From: VXPQ01 sp965116435 | Lineage (GTDB): Bacteria > Bacteroidota > Rhodothermia > Rhodothermales > VXPQ01 | Assembly: GCA_965116435.1 (NCBI GenBank) | Contig: OZ220686.1 | Coordinates: 248,001-312,000 of the forward strand | Direction: 5' to 3' | Length of the DNA stretch: 64,000 nt | Part shown: piece by piece, positions 44,012 through 54,181 of the stretch | Layout of the letters: every line of letters begins with the position of its first letter | How positions within the stretch are numbered: the stretch's first letter is position 1 | The notes under the pieces: generated by a model | What the model saw: the letters and a program-made list of their open reading frames with translations, nothing else | What the model was told of the DNA's origin: nothing | The model's database searches: none | Position numbers and translations under genes: made by a program

Positions 44012-45274
44012 ATGCAGGCTACCGTGCTGACCATCGGCGACGAACTGCTCATTGGGCAGGTGCGCGACACGAATGCGGCCTGGTTGGGCGAGCAATTGAC
44101 CCGAACGGGCGTCGTCGTGCGCCGCATAGCCACGGTCGGCGACGACGAAAGCATGGTGCAATCCGAACTGCGTCGCAGCCTGTCCGAAAGCGATCTGGTC
44201 ATTGCGACCGGGGGACTGGGCCCCACCGACGACGACAAGACGCGCGCGGCGGTGGCGGGCCTGTTCGGCGCCGAACTCACCTTTCGGGAAGATATTCTGG
44301 AAGCAATCCGGGCGCGATTCGAACGGCGGGGCCGCGACATGCCCCAAAGCAACCGGTCCCAGGCGATGGTTCCGGCCGGATGCGAGGCCTTGCCCAACCG
44401 GATGGGGACGGCGCCGGGGTTGTGGCGCGAAATCCGGGACGGCGAGGCGGCAGGCAGCATGCTGGCCGTTTTGCCCGGGGTGCCGCATGAAATGAAGCAT
44501 CTTTTTACGGAGCACGTGCTGCCCAGGGTACAGCGGCGCGGCGGACTGCGCGCCATCGTGCATCGCACGCTCCGCACGGCGGGCATTGGAGAATCCAGTC
44601 TTCAGGAAGCGGCGGGAGATGTGTCCGGGATGCTTTCGGAGACGCTCCGCCTGGCCTGGTTGCCCGGGCCGGGGGGCGTGCGCTTGCGCATCACGGCGGT
44701 TGGCGCCCATCGGGACGAGGCGGAGGAGCGCGTGGCGCGCCTGGAAGCCTGCCTGCGAGCACGGGTCGGGACGTATATATATGGGGCAGACGACGACACG
44801 CTGGAAGAAGTCGTGGGGCATATGCTCCGGGAGCGTTCCCTGACCGTGGCCGTAGCGGAAAGCTGCACGGGAGGATACGTGGCCCATGTGCTTACGAACA
44901 TTCCCGGCTCGTCTGCCTGGGTGGGGGGCGGCGTGGTGGCCTATGGGAATCAGGCGAAGGTGGATATGCTGGGCGTATCGCCGGAGGCGCTTCGGCGGGA
45001 TGGCGCCGTGAGCGAACGCGTCGCTGCGCAAATGGCAGACGGCGCGCGGCGGCGGCTTGGGGCGGATCTGGGCCTTTCGACGACAGGCGTGGCCGGGCCG
45101 TCGGGCGGCACGCCGGAAAAACCGGTGGGTACGGTATGGATCGGCTATGCGGATGCGGGCGGCGTCGAAGCGCATCGACTGCGCCTGGTGCAGGATCGCC
45201 TGCTCAACAAGCGCCTGACCGCTACGTATTTACTGGACCAGGTGCGAAAAAATTTGCTTTCGGGACGTCCATGA
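44012..45274 (+). CDS. cinA: CinA family nicotinamide-nucleotide amidohydrolase
   Basis: A protein of 420 residues with both domains. The N-terminal MoCF-like (COG1058) domain has TIGDELLIGQVRDTN, ATGGLGPTDDDKT and VLPGVPHEMKHLF. The C-terminal PncC amidohydrolase domain has VAVAESCTGGYVAHVLTNIPGSS and STTGVAGPSGGTPEKPVGTV. It recycles NMN or cleans damaged pyridine nucleotides; in several bacteria cinA is co-expressed with recA, which follows here 224 bp downstream. Confidence 0.95.
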   Translation: MQATVLTIGDELLIGQVRDTNAAWLGEQLTRTGVVVRRIATVGDDESMVQSELRRSLSESDLVIATGGLGPTDDDKTRAAVAGLFGAELTFREDILEAIRARFERRGRDMPQSNRSQAMVPAGCEALPNRMGTAPGLWREIRDGEAAGSMLAVLPGVPHEMKHLFTEHVLPRVQRRGGLRAIVHRTLRTAGIGESSLQEAAGDVSGMLSETLRLAWLPGPGGVRLRITAVGAHRDEAEERVARLEACLRARVGTYIYGADDDTLEEVVGHMLRERSLTVAVAESCTGGYVAHVLTNIPGSSAWVGGGVVAYGNQAKVDMLGVSPEALRRDGAVSERVAAQMADGARRRLGADLGLSTTGVAGPSGGTPEKPVGTVWIGYADAGGVEAHRLRLVQDRLLNKRLTATYLLDQVRKNLLSGRP

Positions 45275-45451
45275 TGTTATGAATTGCGTATCGTATGTGT
45301 CTATAGGGGAAATAAGGTCATGTTTTCGGCATGTTCTCGGGTGGCCTGCGGGCTATTGCCGTGGAGATTTGCCCGAAAATTTGCCTGCAAGCACCTTTCT
45401 TTCGGGAAATTTCGCAAAAAAGGCCGTGACCTCTTGCGCAATGCATAGAAA

Positions 45452-45470
45452 ATATGTACATTGCACATAT
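45452..45470. promoter_or_regulatory. Candidate LexA-type operator before recA
   Basis: Perfect 6-7-6 inverted repeat ATATGT-N7-ACATAT, ending 28 bp upstream of the recA ATG in an otherwise unstructured 224-bp gap. Position and dyad symmetry suit an SOS operator, but the LexA consensus for this organism is not known to me. Confidence 0.45.
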
Positions 45471-45498
45471 ACCCTTAACCCTTACAACCCTGAACACA

Positions 45499-46536
45499 AT
45501 GCGTAACAACTCCGACACGACCCAATCCCTTGACCTTGCGGTAAAGCAAATCGAGAAGCAATACGGCAAGGGCGCCGTGATGCGCATGGGCGACGCCCCG
45601 ATTGCCCGCATCGAATCCATCTCGACAGGCTCGCTGACCCTGGACGCCGCGCTGGGCGTAGGGGGCGTGCCGCGCGGACGCATCATAGAAATTTACGGCC
45701 CGGAATCGTCGGGAAAGACGACCCTGGCCACGCACATTATCGCCGAGGCGCAAGCGGAGGGCGGCATGTGCGCATTCATCGACGCCGAACATGCATTCGA
45801 CATGAACTATGCGGAAAAGCTGGGCGTGAAGGTGGACAGCATGCTGGTTTCTCAACCGGATACCGGGGAGCAGGCGCTCAACATATGCGAGATGCTTGTG
45901 CGTAGCGGCGGGCTGGACGTGGTGGTGATCGACTCGGTGGCGGCGCTCGTTCCGCAGGCCGAGATCGAGGGAGAGATGAGCGACCATCAGGTGGGGCTTC
46001 AGGCCCGGCTTATGAGCAAGGCGTTGCGGAAATTGACCGGCACCATAAGCCGCACCCGGACCTCGCTCGTTTTCATCAACCAGATTCGGGAAAAGATCGG
46101 GGTCATGTTCGGGAATCCCGAAACGACCTCCGGCGGGCGGGCCCTCAAGTTTTATTCCTCCGTGCGGATGGATATTCGGCGCATCGGGGCGATCAAGGAA
46201 GGCACGGAGGTGGTAGGCAACCGGACCCGCGTGAAGATCGTAAAAAACAAGACGGCCCCGCCTTTCCGGCAGGCCGAATTCGACATTATCTATGGAGAGG
46301 GCATTTCGGGGCTGGGCGAGTTGATCGATCTGGGGTGCGAATGCAAACTCATGCAGAAATCCGGCTCCTGGTATTCCTTCAACGGCCAATCCATAGGGCA
46401 GGGCCGGGAAGCCACGAAGGAATGGCTGCGGGAGCACGACGCGGAGCGCGAAGAAATCAAGCAGCGAATTCGCGAAGAGCTGGGGATGCTGCCGGAGGCG
46501 GAAGAGGAAGCGCCCACGAACGGCGCGGCCTCGTAG
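45499..46536 (+). CDS. recA: Recombinase RecA
   Basis: Strand-exchange ATPase and SOS coprotease of 345 residues. Walker A is GPESSGKT (67-74), and VVVIDSVAALVPQAEIEGE carries Walker B and loop L1. The L2 region contains NQIREKIGVMFGNPETTSGG. ATG 45499 gives the usual N-terminus (LDLAVKQIEKQYGKGAVMRMG); 15 extra codons upstream would begin inside the candidate operator region. The C-terminal tail is acidic, as is usual. Confidence 0.98.
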   Translation: MRNNSDTTQSLDLAVKQIEKQYGKGAVMRMGDAPIARIESISTGSLTLDAALGVGGVPRGRIIEIYGPESSGKTTLATHIIAEAQAEGGMCAFIDAEHAFDMNYAEKLGVKVDSMLVSQPDTGEQALNICEMLVRSGGLDVVVIDSVAALVPQAEIEGEMSDHQVGLQARLMSKALRKLTGTISRTRTSLVFINQIREKIGVMFGNPETTSGGRALKFYSSVRMDIRRIGAIKEGTEVVGNRTRVKIVKNKTAPPFRQAEFDIIYGEGISGLGELIDLGCECKLMQKSGSWYSFNGQSIGQGREATKEWLREHDAEREEIKQRIREELGMLPEAEEEAPTNGAAS

Positions 46537-46584
46537 CGCGATATCCGTGGTTCCCGAAACGCAACAATAGTGCGAGGTGACGAA

Positions 46585-46758
46585 ATGGTTTGGGAAATGC
46601 TCGCTGGAATAGCGACTTTTGGCGCGTTCCTCTTCGGTTTTTATGGGTTGCTTCGGGCAGATATAGGTAAACTGGGGGACCGCATGGACAGGATGAACGA
46701 CAAATTATCCGACGTATCCGAACGTCTGGCGCAGCTTGAGGCAAAGGAAACGCGATGA
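46585..46758 (+). CDS. Small membrane-anchored coiled-coil protein
   Basis: A protein of 57 residues: one N-terminal transmembrane helix (MLAGIATFGAFLFGFYGLL) followed by a heptad-like helix (DIGKLGDRMDRMNDKLSDVSERLAQLEAK). A GAGGTGA sequence lies 4 bases before ATG 46585, supporting this start over an upstream GTG. The architecture matches a common class of unnamed small bacterial proteins. It sits between recA and the hydrolase gene. Confidence 0.6.
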   Translation: MVWEMLAGIATFGAFLFGFYGLLRADIGKLGDRMDRMNDKLSDVSERLAQLEAKETR

Positions 46759-46794
46759 CCATGCGATGACAACACGGGTAAACGTATATACAGT

Positions 46795-47742
46795 ATGGAG
46801 CCTGGAAACGTTGTTATGAATGATGTGTGGGCCGTGCCGGAGCCCTTTGCGACATGCGAAGTCCAACACGACGACGGCGCCGTCACCGTGTTGCGCCGGC
46901 ATGGAAATCCTGCTGGGCCGCGCCTTCTTCTGAGCCACGGCAACGGCCTTGCAAGCGACCTGTACTACCCGTTCTGGTCACTTCTCACCGATGATTTCGA
47001 CCTCATCGTTTTCGACCTACGGAACCATGGCTGGAATGCCGTTGGACCGCGCGAAAACCATAACGTCCCCATGCTGGTGCGCGATCATCTCTGTATCTGC
47101 GAGGCCATTGATCGGCGCTACGGACAAAAACCCAAAATCGGTGTCTTTCATTCTGTTTCTTCGCTGATTGCGCTGCTCTCGTCAACGATCATGGCGGACC
47201 TTGCGCCATCTGCTCGAAGCAGTCCGCTGTCCGCCATGGTCCTGTTCGATCCTCCCTTGTGCAAACCCGGGAATAGCCAGGCGGAATTTGACGAGGCGGC
47301 CGAATTCGCCGCCGAAGTCACCCGCCGCCGCGGGCGTCTGTTCCAGACAGAAGAAGACTTTGCAGACCTGCTGGGCTATCTGCCCGGTTTTTCGCACGTC
47401 CTTCCGGGAGTTCGGGAACTCATGGCGAGAACAACGCTTCGAAAGGCCGCTGACGGACACGGGTATGAGCTTCGATGCCCTCGCGACTACGAAGCGCAGA
47501 TCGTCGATTATATGAGAAGCTTTTCTGCATTGATGGATTTTGAAACACTCCCTTGCCCGACAAAAGTCATCGGATCCGATCCCACCTTGCCTTATACATT
47601 CCTGCCGACCATTGACCTCGGTGACATTCTGACCGTAGATTATGATTTCTTATCCGAGACAACGCACTTGCTCCAATTGGAAAAACCAGAGGAATGCGCT
47701 GAGGTAGTCCGGGACTTTCTCGAGAGTAATGGCCTGTTGTAA
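46795..47742 (+). CDS. Alpha/beta hydrolase fold protein
   Basis: A protein of 315 residues. LLLSHGNGLASDLYYPFWSLL supplies the oxyanion strand-turn (HGNG) of alpha/beta hydrolases. DLIVFDLRNHGWN follows, and the nucleophile region is GVFHSVSSLIALL, where the usual G-x-S-x-G is changed to H-S-V-S-S. The final His may be ETTHLLQLEKP. The altered elbow is unusual, and the reaction cannot be predicted. Two possible starts (46795 and 46816) differ by seven residues. Confidence 0.8.
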   Translation: MEPGNVVMNDVWAVPEPFATCEVQHDDGAVTVLRRHGNPAGPRLLLSHGNGLASDLYYPFWSLLTDDFDLIVFDLRNHGWNAVGPRENHNVPMLVRDHLCICEAIDRRYGQKPKIGVFHSVSSLIALLSSTIMADLAPSARSSPLSAMVLFDPPLCKPGNSQAEFDEAAEFAAEVTRRRGRLFQTEEDFADLLGYLPGFSHVLPGVRELMARTTLRKAADGHGYELRCPRDYEAQIVDYMRSFSALMDFETLPCPTKVIGSDPTLPYTFLPTIDLGDILTVDYDFLSETTHLLQLEKPEECAEVVRDFLESNGLL

Positions 47743-47846
47743 CCCTGTGTGACAGCAAAACAATCAGTGCAGCGTGGTGTTGCGCCGCGATCCACTGGAT
47801 GGTCACAGGCGAAGGGTTATCGCTGATCAAAGAGAGGATTCAATCC

Positions 47847-48338
47847 ATGAAACCAGATAAAACGGACCAACCAATAGCGATCACAGGCATGGCGTGCCGA
47901 TTCCCCAGTGCGCCGGACATCTCCGCCTTCTGGCGTCTGCTCGAAGCCGGCGAGAACGCCGTGATGGAAGGTGTCCCGGGTTCCGGCGTAGGACGCGTGG
48001 GCGCGCTCTTCCCAGACGCCACGGTTCAAAGTGTGGCTTGTCGATTCGGTGCTTACCTTGACGAACTCGACCTGTTTGACGCGGAGTTTTTCCGCATCTC
48101 GCCAGTCGAGGCGCAACTACTGGACCCGCAACAGCGGCTTATGCTGGAGACGAGTTGGCAAGCCCTGGAGGATGCGGGGTTGGATCCAGATCGACTAAAA
48201 GGCAGCCGCACCGGAGTGTTCGCAGGGATCAGCAACAACGAATGTGGTTATGCCTGCGTACGGCTTGTCGAAACAAAGGCCCTCCCGGACGCTCGAAACA
48301 AGCGACATAACGGTTTTTGGAAAAATCATTGCATGTAA
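47847..48338 (+). pseudogene. N-terminal fragment of a type I polyketide synthase ketosynthase
   Basis: From ATG 47847 the sequence is clearly a PKS/FAS ketosynthase start: PIAITGMACRFPSAPDISAFWRLLEAGENAV, FDAEFFRISPVEAQLLDPQQRLMLETSWQALEDAGLDP and TGVFAGISNNE. Similarity ends near 48240, before the active-site Cys region, and the frame stops after about 30 unrelated residues. No later PKS domains exist downstream, where an NCS2 permease starts at 48438. It is a remnant of a deleted biosynthetic gene. Confidence 0.85.
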
Positions 48339-48437
48339 TAACGATAAAATACCCGATACGTTTTATTTTGCGGAACGAAACACCGCGAATAGCCCGGAAA
48401 CGCTTGCATGTCGGGCTTCCTCTTCAACCACTGCGAC

Positions 48438-50174
48438 ATGGCTACCGATACGTCTCCGACGAACACGAACGTCCGCTACGAAGCCGACGAAAAACCACCT
48501 CCCTCGCTCTCGCTGGGCCTCGGTTTTCAACTGGCCGCGCTCTGCATCTCCGGCATCGTGTTCACGCCGCTCATCGTGATTCGGGCCGCAGGCGGCGGCG
48601 AAGCCTACTTGTCCTGGGCCGTTTTCGCCGCCGTCATGATCAGCGGGCTTACGACGATCCTGCAAGCGGTGCGGGTTGGGCGGTTCGGCGCGGGATACGT
48701 GCTTCTGATGGGCACGTCCGGCGCCTTCATCGCGGTGTGCATCACGGCGCTTGTGGAGGGCGGTCCGGCCATGCTCGCCACGCTGGTCATCATTTCGTCG
48801 CTTTTCCAGTTTGTGCTGGCGGCGCGCCTTGCGTTGTTTCGGCGCATCCTGACGCCCGCCGTAACCGGCACGGTCATCATGCTGATCGCCGCCACGGTAA
48901 TGCCCATCGTGTTCGATATGCTGGACGACGTGCCGGAGGGGTCTGCGCAACTCGCCGCGCCGGTCACCGCGCTCGCCACCATACTTTGCATTAGCGGCAT
49001 AGCCCTGAAGGCACGGGGCGCCCTGCGGCTCTGGGCGCCGGTTATCGGGGTTTTGGCGGGCGCAGCGGTGGGCGGATTCTTCGGCCTGTACGATGTGTCG
49101 CGCATCGGGGAGGCAGGATGGTTCGGGTTGCCGAACGGCACTTGGCCGGGGATTGATTTTTCGTTCAGCCCCGCCTTCTGGGGCCTGCTTCCCGCCTTCG
49201 TATTCGTAACCCTTATCGGGGCTATTGAAACGGTGGGCGATGCGGTAGCCATTCAGCGCGTCTCCCGGAGAAATGCCCGGGCCGTGGATTTTCGGGCCGT
49301 GCAGGGCGCCGTCGCGGCGGACGGACTGGGCAATTTGCTGTCCGGCCTCGCGGGAACGGTCCCGAACACGACCTATTCGACCAGCGTAGCGGTTACCGAA
49401 CTTACAGGCGTGGGCGCGCGCCGGGTCGGCATAGCCGCCGGGGGGCTGTTCGTTATTCTCGCGTTCCTTCCCAAGGCGCTGGCTGCATTTCTGGCCATAC
49501 CGACCCCGGTCGTGGCGGCGTATCTCACCGTATTGCTGGCCATGCTGTTCGTGGTCGGCATGCGCATCGTCATTCAGGACGGAGTCGATTACCGCAAGGG
49601 CCTTGTGGTCGGCATTGCGTTCTGGGCGGGCGTCGGCTTTCAGAACGGGGTGATTTTTCCCGAATATTTTGCGGATTTCGCGGGCGGCATTTTCCAGAAC
49701 GGCATGACGGCAGGCGGACTTACGGCCATCGTTATGACGCTGTTCATGGAATGGGCGGGAGGACGTACGAACCGGCTGGAAACGAAGTTCGACGTATCCG
49801 TGCTGCCGGAAGTCAAGGAGTTTCTCGCTGGACTTACTGCTCGCAACGGCTGGAGTCCGGCCATAGCAAACCGCCTGGAGGCCGCCGCCGAAGAAACGTT
49901 GCTTACGCTGTTCGATCAGCACGAGGATACGCAGGTAGCACGACGGTTGCGTCTGACGGCGCGCAAGGAGGGAGACGAGGCTGTGCTGGAGTTCGTCGCC
50001 TCCGCCGGGGAGGAAAATCTTCAGGATCAAATGGCGTTGCTTGGTGAGCAAACCACCGTAGAACCGGTCGAACAGGAGATTTCGCTGCGGCTCTTGCGAC
50101 ACATTGCTTCCTCGGTCCGCCACCAGAAGTATCACAGCACCGATATCGTGACAGTCCACGTGAAAGCCCGGTGA
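48438..50174 (+). CDS. NCS2 permease fused to an HATPase-like domain
   Basis: A protein of 578 residues. Residues about 30-440 form an NCS2 (xanthine/uracil/guanine-type) permease with about 14 helices. Key segments are GFQLAALCISGIVFTPLIVI, FVFVTLIGAIETVGDAVAIQ and GLAGTVPNTTYSTSVAVTELTGVGARRVG. The cytoplasmic C-terminus (about 450-578) reads like a GHKL ATPase of the anti-sigma/histidine-kinase class: a NRLEAAAEETLLTL helix with an N-box-like Asn/Glu, then a strand-rich segment ending VTVHVKAR. A transporter coupled to such a domain suggests regulation by ligand flux. That link is inference. Confidence 0.82.
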   Translation: MATDTSPTNTNVRYEADEKPPPSLSLGLGFQLAALCISGIVFTPLIVIRAAGGGEAYLSWAVFAAVMISGLTTILQAVRVGRFGAGYVLLMGTSGAFIAVCITALVEGGPAMLATLVIISSLFQFVLAARLALFRRILTPAVTGTVIMLIAATVMPIVFDMLDDVPEGSAQLAAPVTALATILCISGIALKARGALRLWAPVIGVLAGAAVGGFFGLYDVSRIGEAGWFGLPNGTWPGIDFSFSPAFWGLLPAFVFVTLIGAIETVGDAVAIQRVSRRNARAVDFRAVQGAVAADGLGNLLSGLAGTVPNTTYSTSVAVTELTGVGARRVGIAAGGLFVILAFLPKALAAFLAIPTPVVAAYLTVLLAMLFVVGMRIVIQDGVDYRKGLVVGIAFWAGVGFQNGVIFPEYFADFAGGIFQNGMTAGGLTAIVMTLFMEWAGGRTNRLETKFDVSVLPEVKEFLAGLTARNGWSPAIANRLEAAAEETLLTLFDQHEDTQVARRLRLTARKEGDEAVLEFVASAGEENLQDQMALLGEQTTVEPVEQEISLRLLRHIASSVRHQKYHSTDIVTVHVKAR

Positions 50175-50235
50175 TCCGCATGGCGATACACCGCTTTAAG
50201 AACACCCCGGCCGAAACCACTTCGCGCACTACGGC

Positions 50236-51150
50236 ATGGAAGCCCTGGCGACATCCTGGGTGATTCAATTCCTGGGGCGGTTGCATCCGTTGGCGGTGCA
50301 TTTCCCCATTGGCCTGCTTGTCGCGGCGTTTTTCATGGAATGGATGACGCTGGGCGGCAGGCGGCCCGGTTTGCGAGACGGGATTCGATGGATGATCGGG
50401 ATGGGCGCAGGGAGCGCCGTGCTGGCAAGCCTCCTCGGATGGTTTCTCCTGAGCACGGACGCCTATGGCAGCGATACGGCCCTCTGGCATCAATGGTTTG
50501 GCGTAGGAACCGCCGCCGCGGCGGTGGCCGTTGCCTGTCTGTTGCGGCGGGCAGAACGCGCGCAGCGCTGCTCGCCATCTGCCCGTCCTAACGCCTGGAC
50601 ACAGTACCGCATCGCGCTTTCGGTATGTTTCGTCGGCATAGGCGTTACCGGGCATCTCGGGGCGCGTCTGACCCACGGCGCAGACTATCTGAGCGGCGCC
50701 TTGCCCTGGAGCCGTCCGCAAAGCATGGCCAGCGAATTGCTCGCCGAGTTTCGTGCGGTGGGTACGGAGACGCTCGCTCCCGAACAACTCGACCGCCTCA
50801 ACCTCGAGGTCCGGGCCCTGTTTGCACACCGGTGCTACACGTGCCATGGCCCGGAAGAGCAGGAGGGAGGCCTGGCCCTCCATACGGAAACCCGCGTGCG
50901 GCTTGGCGGCGACGGAGGGCCGATCTTCCTTGCGGGAAACGCCGAAGCCAGCGAAATCATGCGCCGACTGCGCCTGCCTCGGGACAACGAGGAGGCCATG
51001 CCGCAGAAAGCGGCGGCATTGAGCCGGGACGAGATCGACCTTATTGGACTCTGGATTGATCTGGGAGCGCCTTGGGCGGAAGGCGACGGGCACATCTTCC
51101 CGGAAGATGAGTTGGCGCTCGAACCCCCTGCCGCCCGGCAACGATTTTGA
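50236..51150 (+). CDS. Membrane protein with DUF2231-like and cytochrome c domains
   Basis: A protein of 304 residues. Four helices in the first 165 residues (ending GITGHLGARLTHG-like, with HPLAVHFPIGLLVAAFFMEW at the start) match DUF2231/heme-binding membrane modules. Residues 190-290 form a planctomycete-type cytochrome c with a single CYTCH heme site (Cys200, Cys203, His204) followed by GPEEQEGGLAL. The distal MPQK segment supplies a possible Met axial ligand. It is probably anchored in the inner membrane with the heme domain outside. Partner genes are not visible. Confidence 0.8.
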   Translation: MEALATSWVIQFLGRLHPLAVHFPIGLLVAAFFMEWMTLGGRRPGLRDGIRWMIGMGAGSAVLASLLGWFLLSTDAYGSDTALWHQWFGVGTAAAAVAVACLLRRAERAQRCSPSARPNAWTQYRIALSVCFVGIGVTGHLGARLTHGADYLSGALPWSRPQSMASELLAEFRAVGTETLAPEQLDRLNLEVRALFAHRCYTCHGPEEQEGGLALHTETRVRLGGDGGPIFLAGNAEASEIMRRLRLPRDNEEAMPQKAAALSRDEIDLIGLWIDLGAPWAEGDGHIFPEDELALEPPAARQRF

Positions 51151-51322
51151 CCATCCTGTGGACCGGTTCGCGGATGCCTGTTTCGAACAGGCAGGGATGC
51201 GCCCGTCCGCCCGTGCCCGCCTCATGGGGAATGGGCGCTCGCACCCGCCTATGGGGAGCACCCCTCGCAGCCTCCGGGCTATGCGGGCTTAACCAGCGAA
51301 ATATCCTGTACCCCGTCGTACG

Positions 51323-52723
<1,401 letters not shown>

Positions 52724-53057
52724 TGGAGGTCCCCCGTTGGATCTGGAAAGTTTCGCAGGGCTACGAGTACAATGCGGGCTATCCCTTGAGGACGAAAAAG
52801 GAAACACCCGGCACATCAGCGAATGTACAAACAAAAATATTTACCCGCAAACACTTAAAAATATTAGGCGCTCGATCTTTATGCCTAATAAAATAAGGCG
52901 CACCTTTGTTTTGGGGGCGCCGAAAACTCGCAGAGACTTGGCGCTGGAAGGCAAGCGAGGTGACATTACGGGCGCCTTTCATCCCTTGGGGATGATTGTG
53001 GATGACTTCGATTAGCCAGCCGATGTCCCGGGGAATATTTTGTGCGGCGAGACCCGC
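52724..53057. other. Intergenic region between amt and tRNA-fMet
   Basis: No gene recognised. It contains the hairpin of 52854-52898 and, beside it, an AT-rich block (52822-52860) that could hold the amt promoter on the minus strand. Confidence 0.55.
52854..52898. repeat. AT-rich hairpin (TTAGGCG family, degenerate copy)
   Basis: CTTAAAAATATTAGGCG (52854-52870) faces GCCTAATAAAATAAGG (52883-52898). The ATTAGGC/GCCTAAT part pairs perfectly, while the outer part has A/A oppositions, the same kind of arm exchange seen in copy 2 at 24380. Confidence 0.65.
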
Positions 53058-53092
53058 AAAAAAGCCGACGCCTCGTTTCCGAAGCGCCGGCT
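53058..53092 (-). terminator. Rho-independent terminator after tRNA-fMet
   Basis: On the minus strand, a 13-bp stem (AGCCGGCGCTTCG with CGAGGCGTCGGCT, two G-T pairs) closes a GAAA tetraloop and is followed by five T. It lies 5 bases after the tRNA CCA end. Confidence 0.9.
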
Positions 53093-53096
53093 GACA

Positions 53097-53172
53097 TGGT
53101 GGCGGGGGCGGGATTTGAACCCGCGACCTCCGGGTTATGAGCCCGGTGAGCTACCAGCTGCTCCACCCCGCG
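53097..53172 (-). tRNA. Initiator tRNA-fMet(CAT)
   Basis: A 76-nt cloverleaf with encoded CCA. Anticodon loop CTCATAA gives CAT. The anticodon stem CCGGG/CCCGG has the three G-C pairs typical of initiators. The first acceptor pair is mismatched (C1 opposite C72; C1-A72 in E. coli), a hallmark of formyl-methionine tRNA. D arm GAGC..GCTC; T arm GCGGG-TTCAAAT-CCCGC. Confidence 0.96.
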
Positions 53173-53425
53173 ATGGTATGACGACGCAGTGCGCCGCATC
53201 GTATAGAACACCTATGTTACGAATTTATTCCCTGAAAAGCAAGAAAATAGTCATTTCCCCGTTATAACCATGCTCCTCCGACGCCCGGATAGCATGTTCC
53301 CCTCCTGATCGCACCCCGTTTTCCGCACGGCGGTGCCCAAATCGACCGCGGGCGGAACCCCTCCATTTTTCGAACCGTAAGGCCTTCACAGGTTGCCTCA
53401 TACCCCGATACGCCGCACCGCCCCG

Positions 53426-54112
53426 ATGTCTTCTTCCCATTTCACTCCGTCTCTGCTCCGGTTCCTCAAGGACCTGGCGGCGAACAACGACCGGGACTGG
53501 TTCCGGGCGAACAAACCCCGCTACGAGGCAGACGTCAAGGAACCCGCCTTGCGGTTCATTACAGATTTCGCCCGCCCGCTACACGAAATCAGCCCGCATT
53601 TCCGGGCCGATCCACGGGCCAACGGCGGCTCGCTTTTCCGCATCTACCGGGACACGCGCTTCTCGAAGGACAAAAGCCCGTACAAAACCCATACGGGCAT
53701 TCATTTCCGGCACGAAGCGGGCAAAGATGCGCACGCGCCCGGCTTTTATCTGCATATCGAGCCGGGAGGCTCCTTTGCGGCTTGCGGCATATGGCGGCCG
53801 CCTTCCCCTGCGCTCACCGCGATCCGGCAGGCCATCGCCGACGATCCCGAAGCCTGGACGGAAACGAGGGACAACGCACCGTTCCGCGCCGCGTTCGAAC
53901 TATCCGGCGAATCGCTGAAAAAAGCGCCCAGGGGAATGGACCCGAACCATCCCATGATTGAGGATTTGAAACGGAAAGATTTTGTCGCCGTGGCGCCGCT
54001 TGGGGAGGAAGCGCTGTTTGAAGAACGTTTTATCGACCGTTTCGCGGCGTTGTGTCGGAGCGCGGCGCCCTTTCAGCGCTGGTTGTGCGAGGCGCTGGGG
54101 GCAACCTGGTAA
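53426..54112 (+). CDS. DUF2461 domain protein
   Basis: A protein of 228 residues of the TIGR02453/DUF2461 family. LLRFLKDLAANNDRDWFRANKPRYE near the N-terminus and FRIYRDTRFSKDKSPYKTHTGIHFRHE in the middle are the conserved blocks. FYLHIEPGGSFAACGIWRPP follows. The start at ATG 53426 is chosen over 53393 because it immediately precedes the conserved part. Cytoplasmic; function unknown. Confidence 0.93.
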   Translation: MSSSHFTPSLLRFLKDLAANNDRDWFRANKPRYEADVKEPALRFITDFARPLHEISPHFRADPRANGGSLFRIYRDTRFSKDKSPYKTHTGIHFRHEAGKDAHAPGFYLHIEPGGSFAACGIWRPPSPALTAIRQAIADDPEAWTETRDNAPFRAAFELSGESLKKAPRGMDPNHPMIEDLKRKDFVAVAPLGEEALFEERFIDRFAALCRSAAPFQRWLCEALGATW

Positions 54113-54181
54113 CTATGCATTCAACATGCGCCCTGATCAAAACCGTTGCGCGCAGCACATCGCCTTCACACCCAAAGAACA

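Noticed and set aside
51240..51300. Possible sixth, very degenerate copy of the dispersed TIR element between the cytochrome and amt genes
   Set aside because: Only scattered matches to the right end (CCTCGC.GCCTC..CGGGCTTAA) with many mismatches; not separable from chance by eye.
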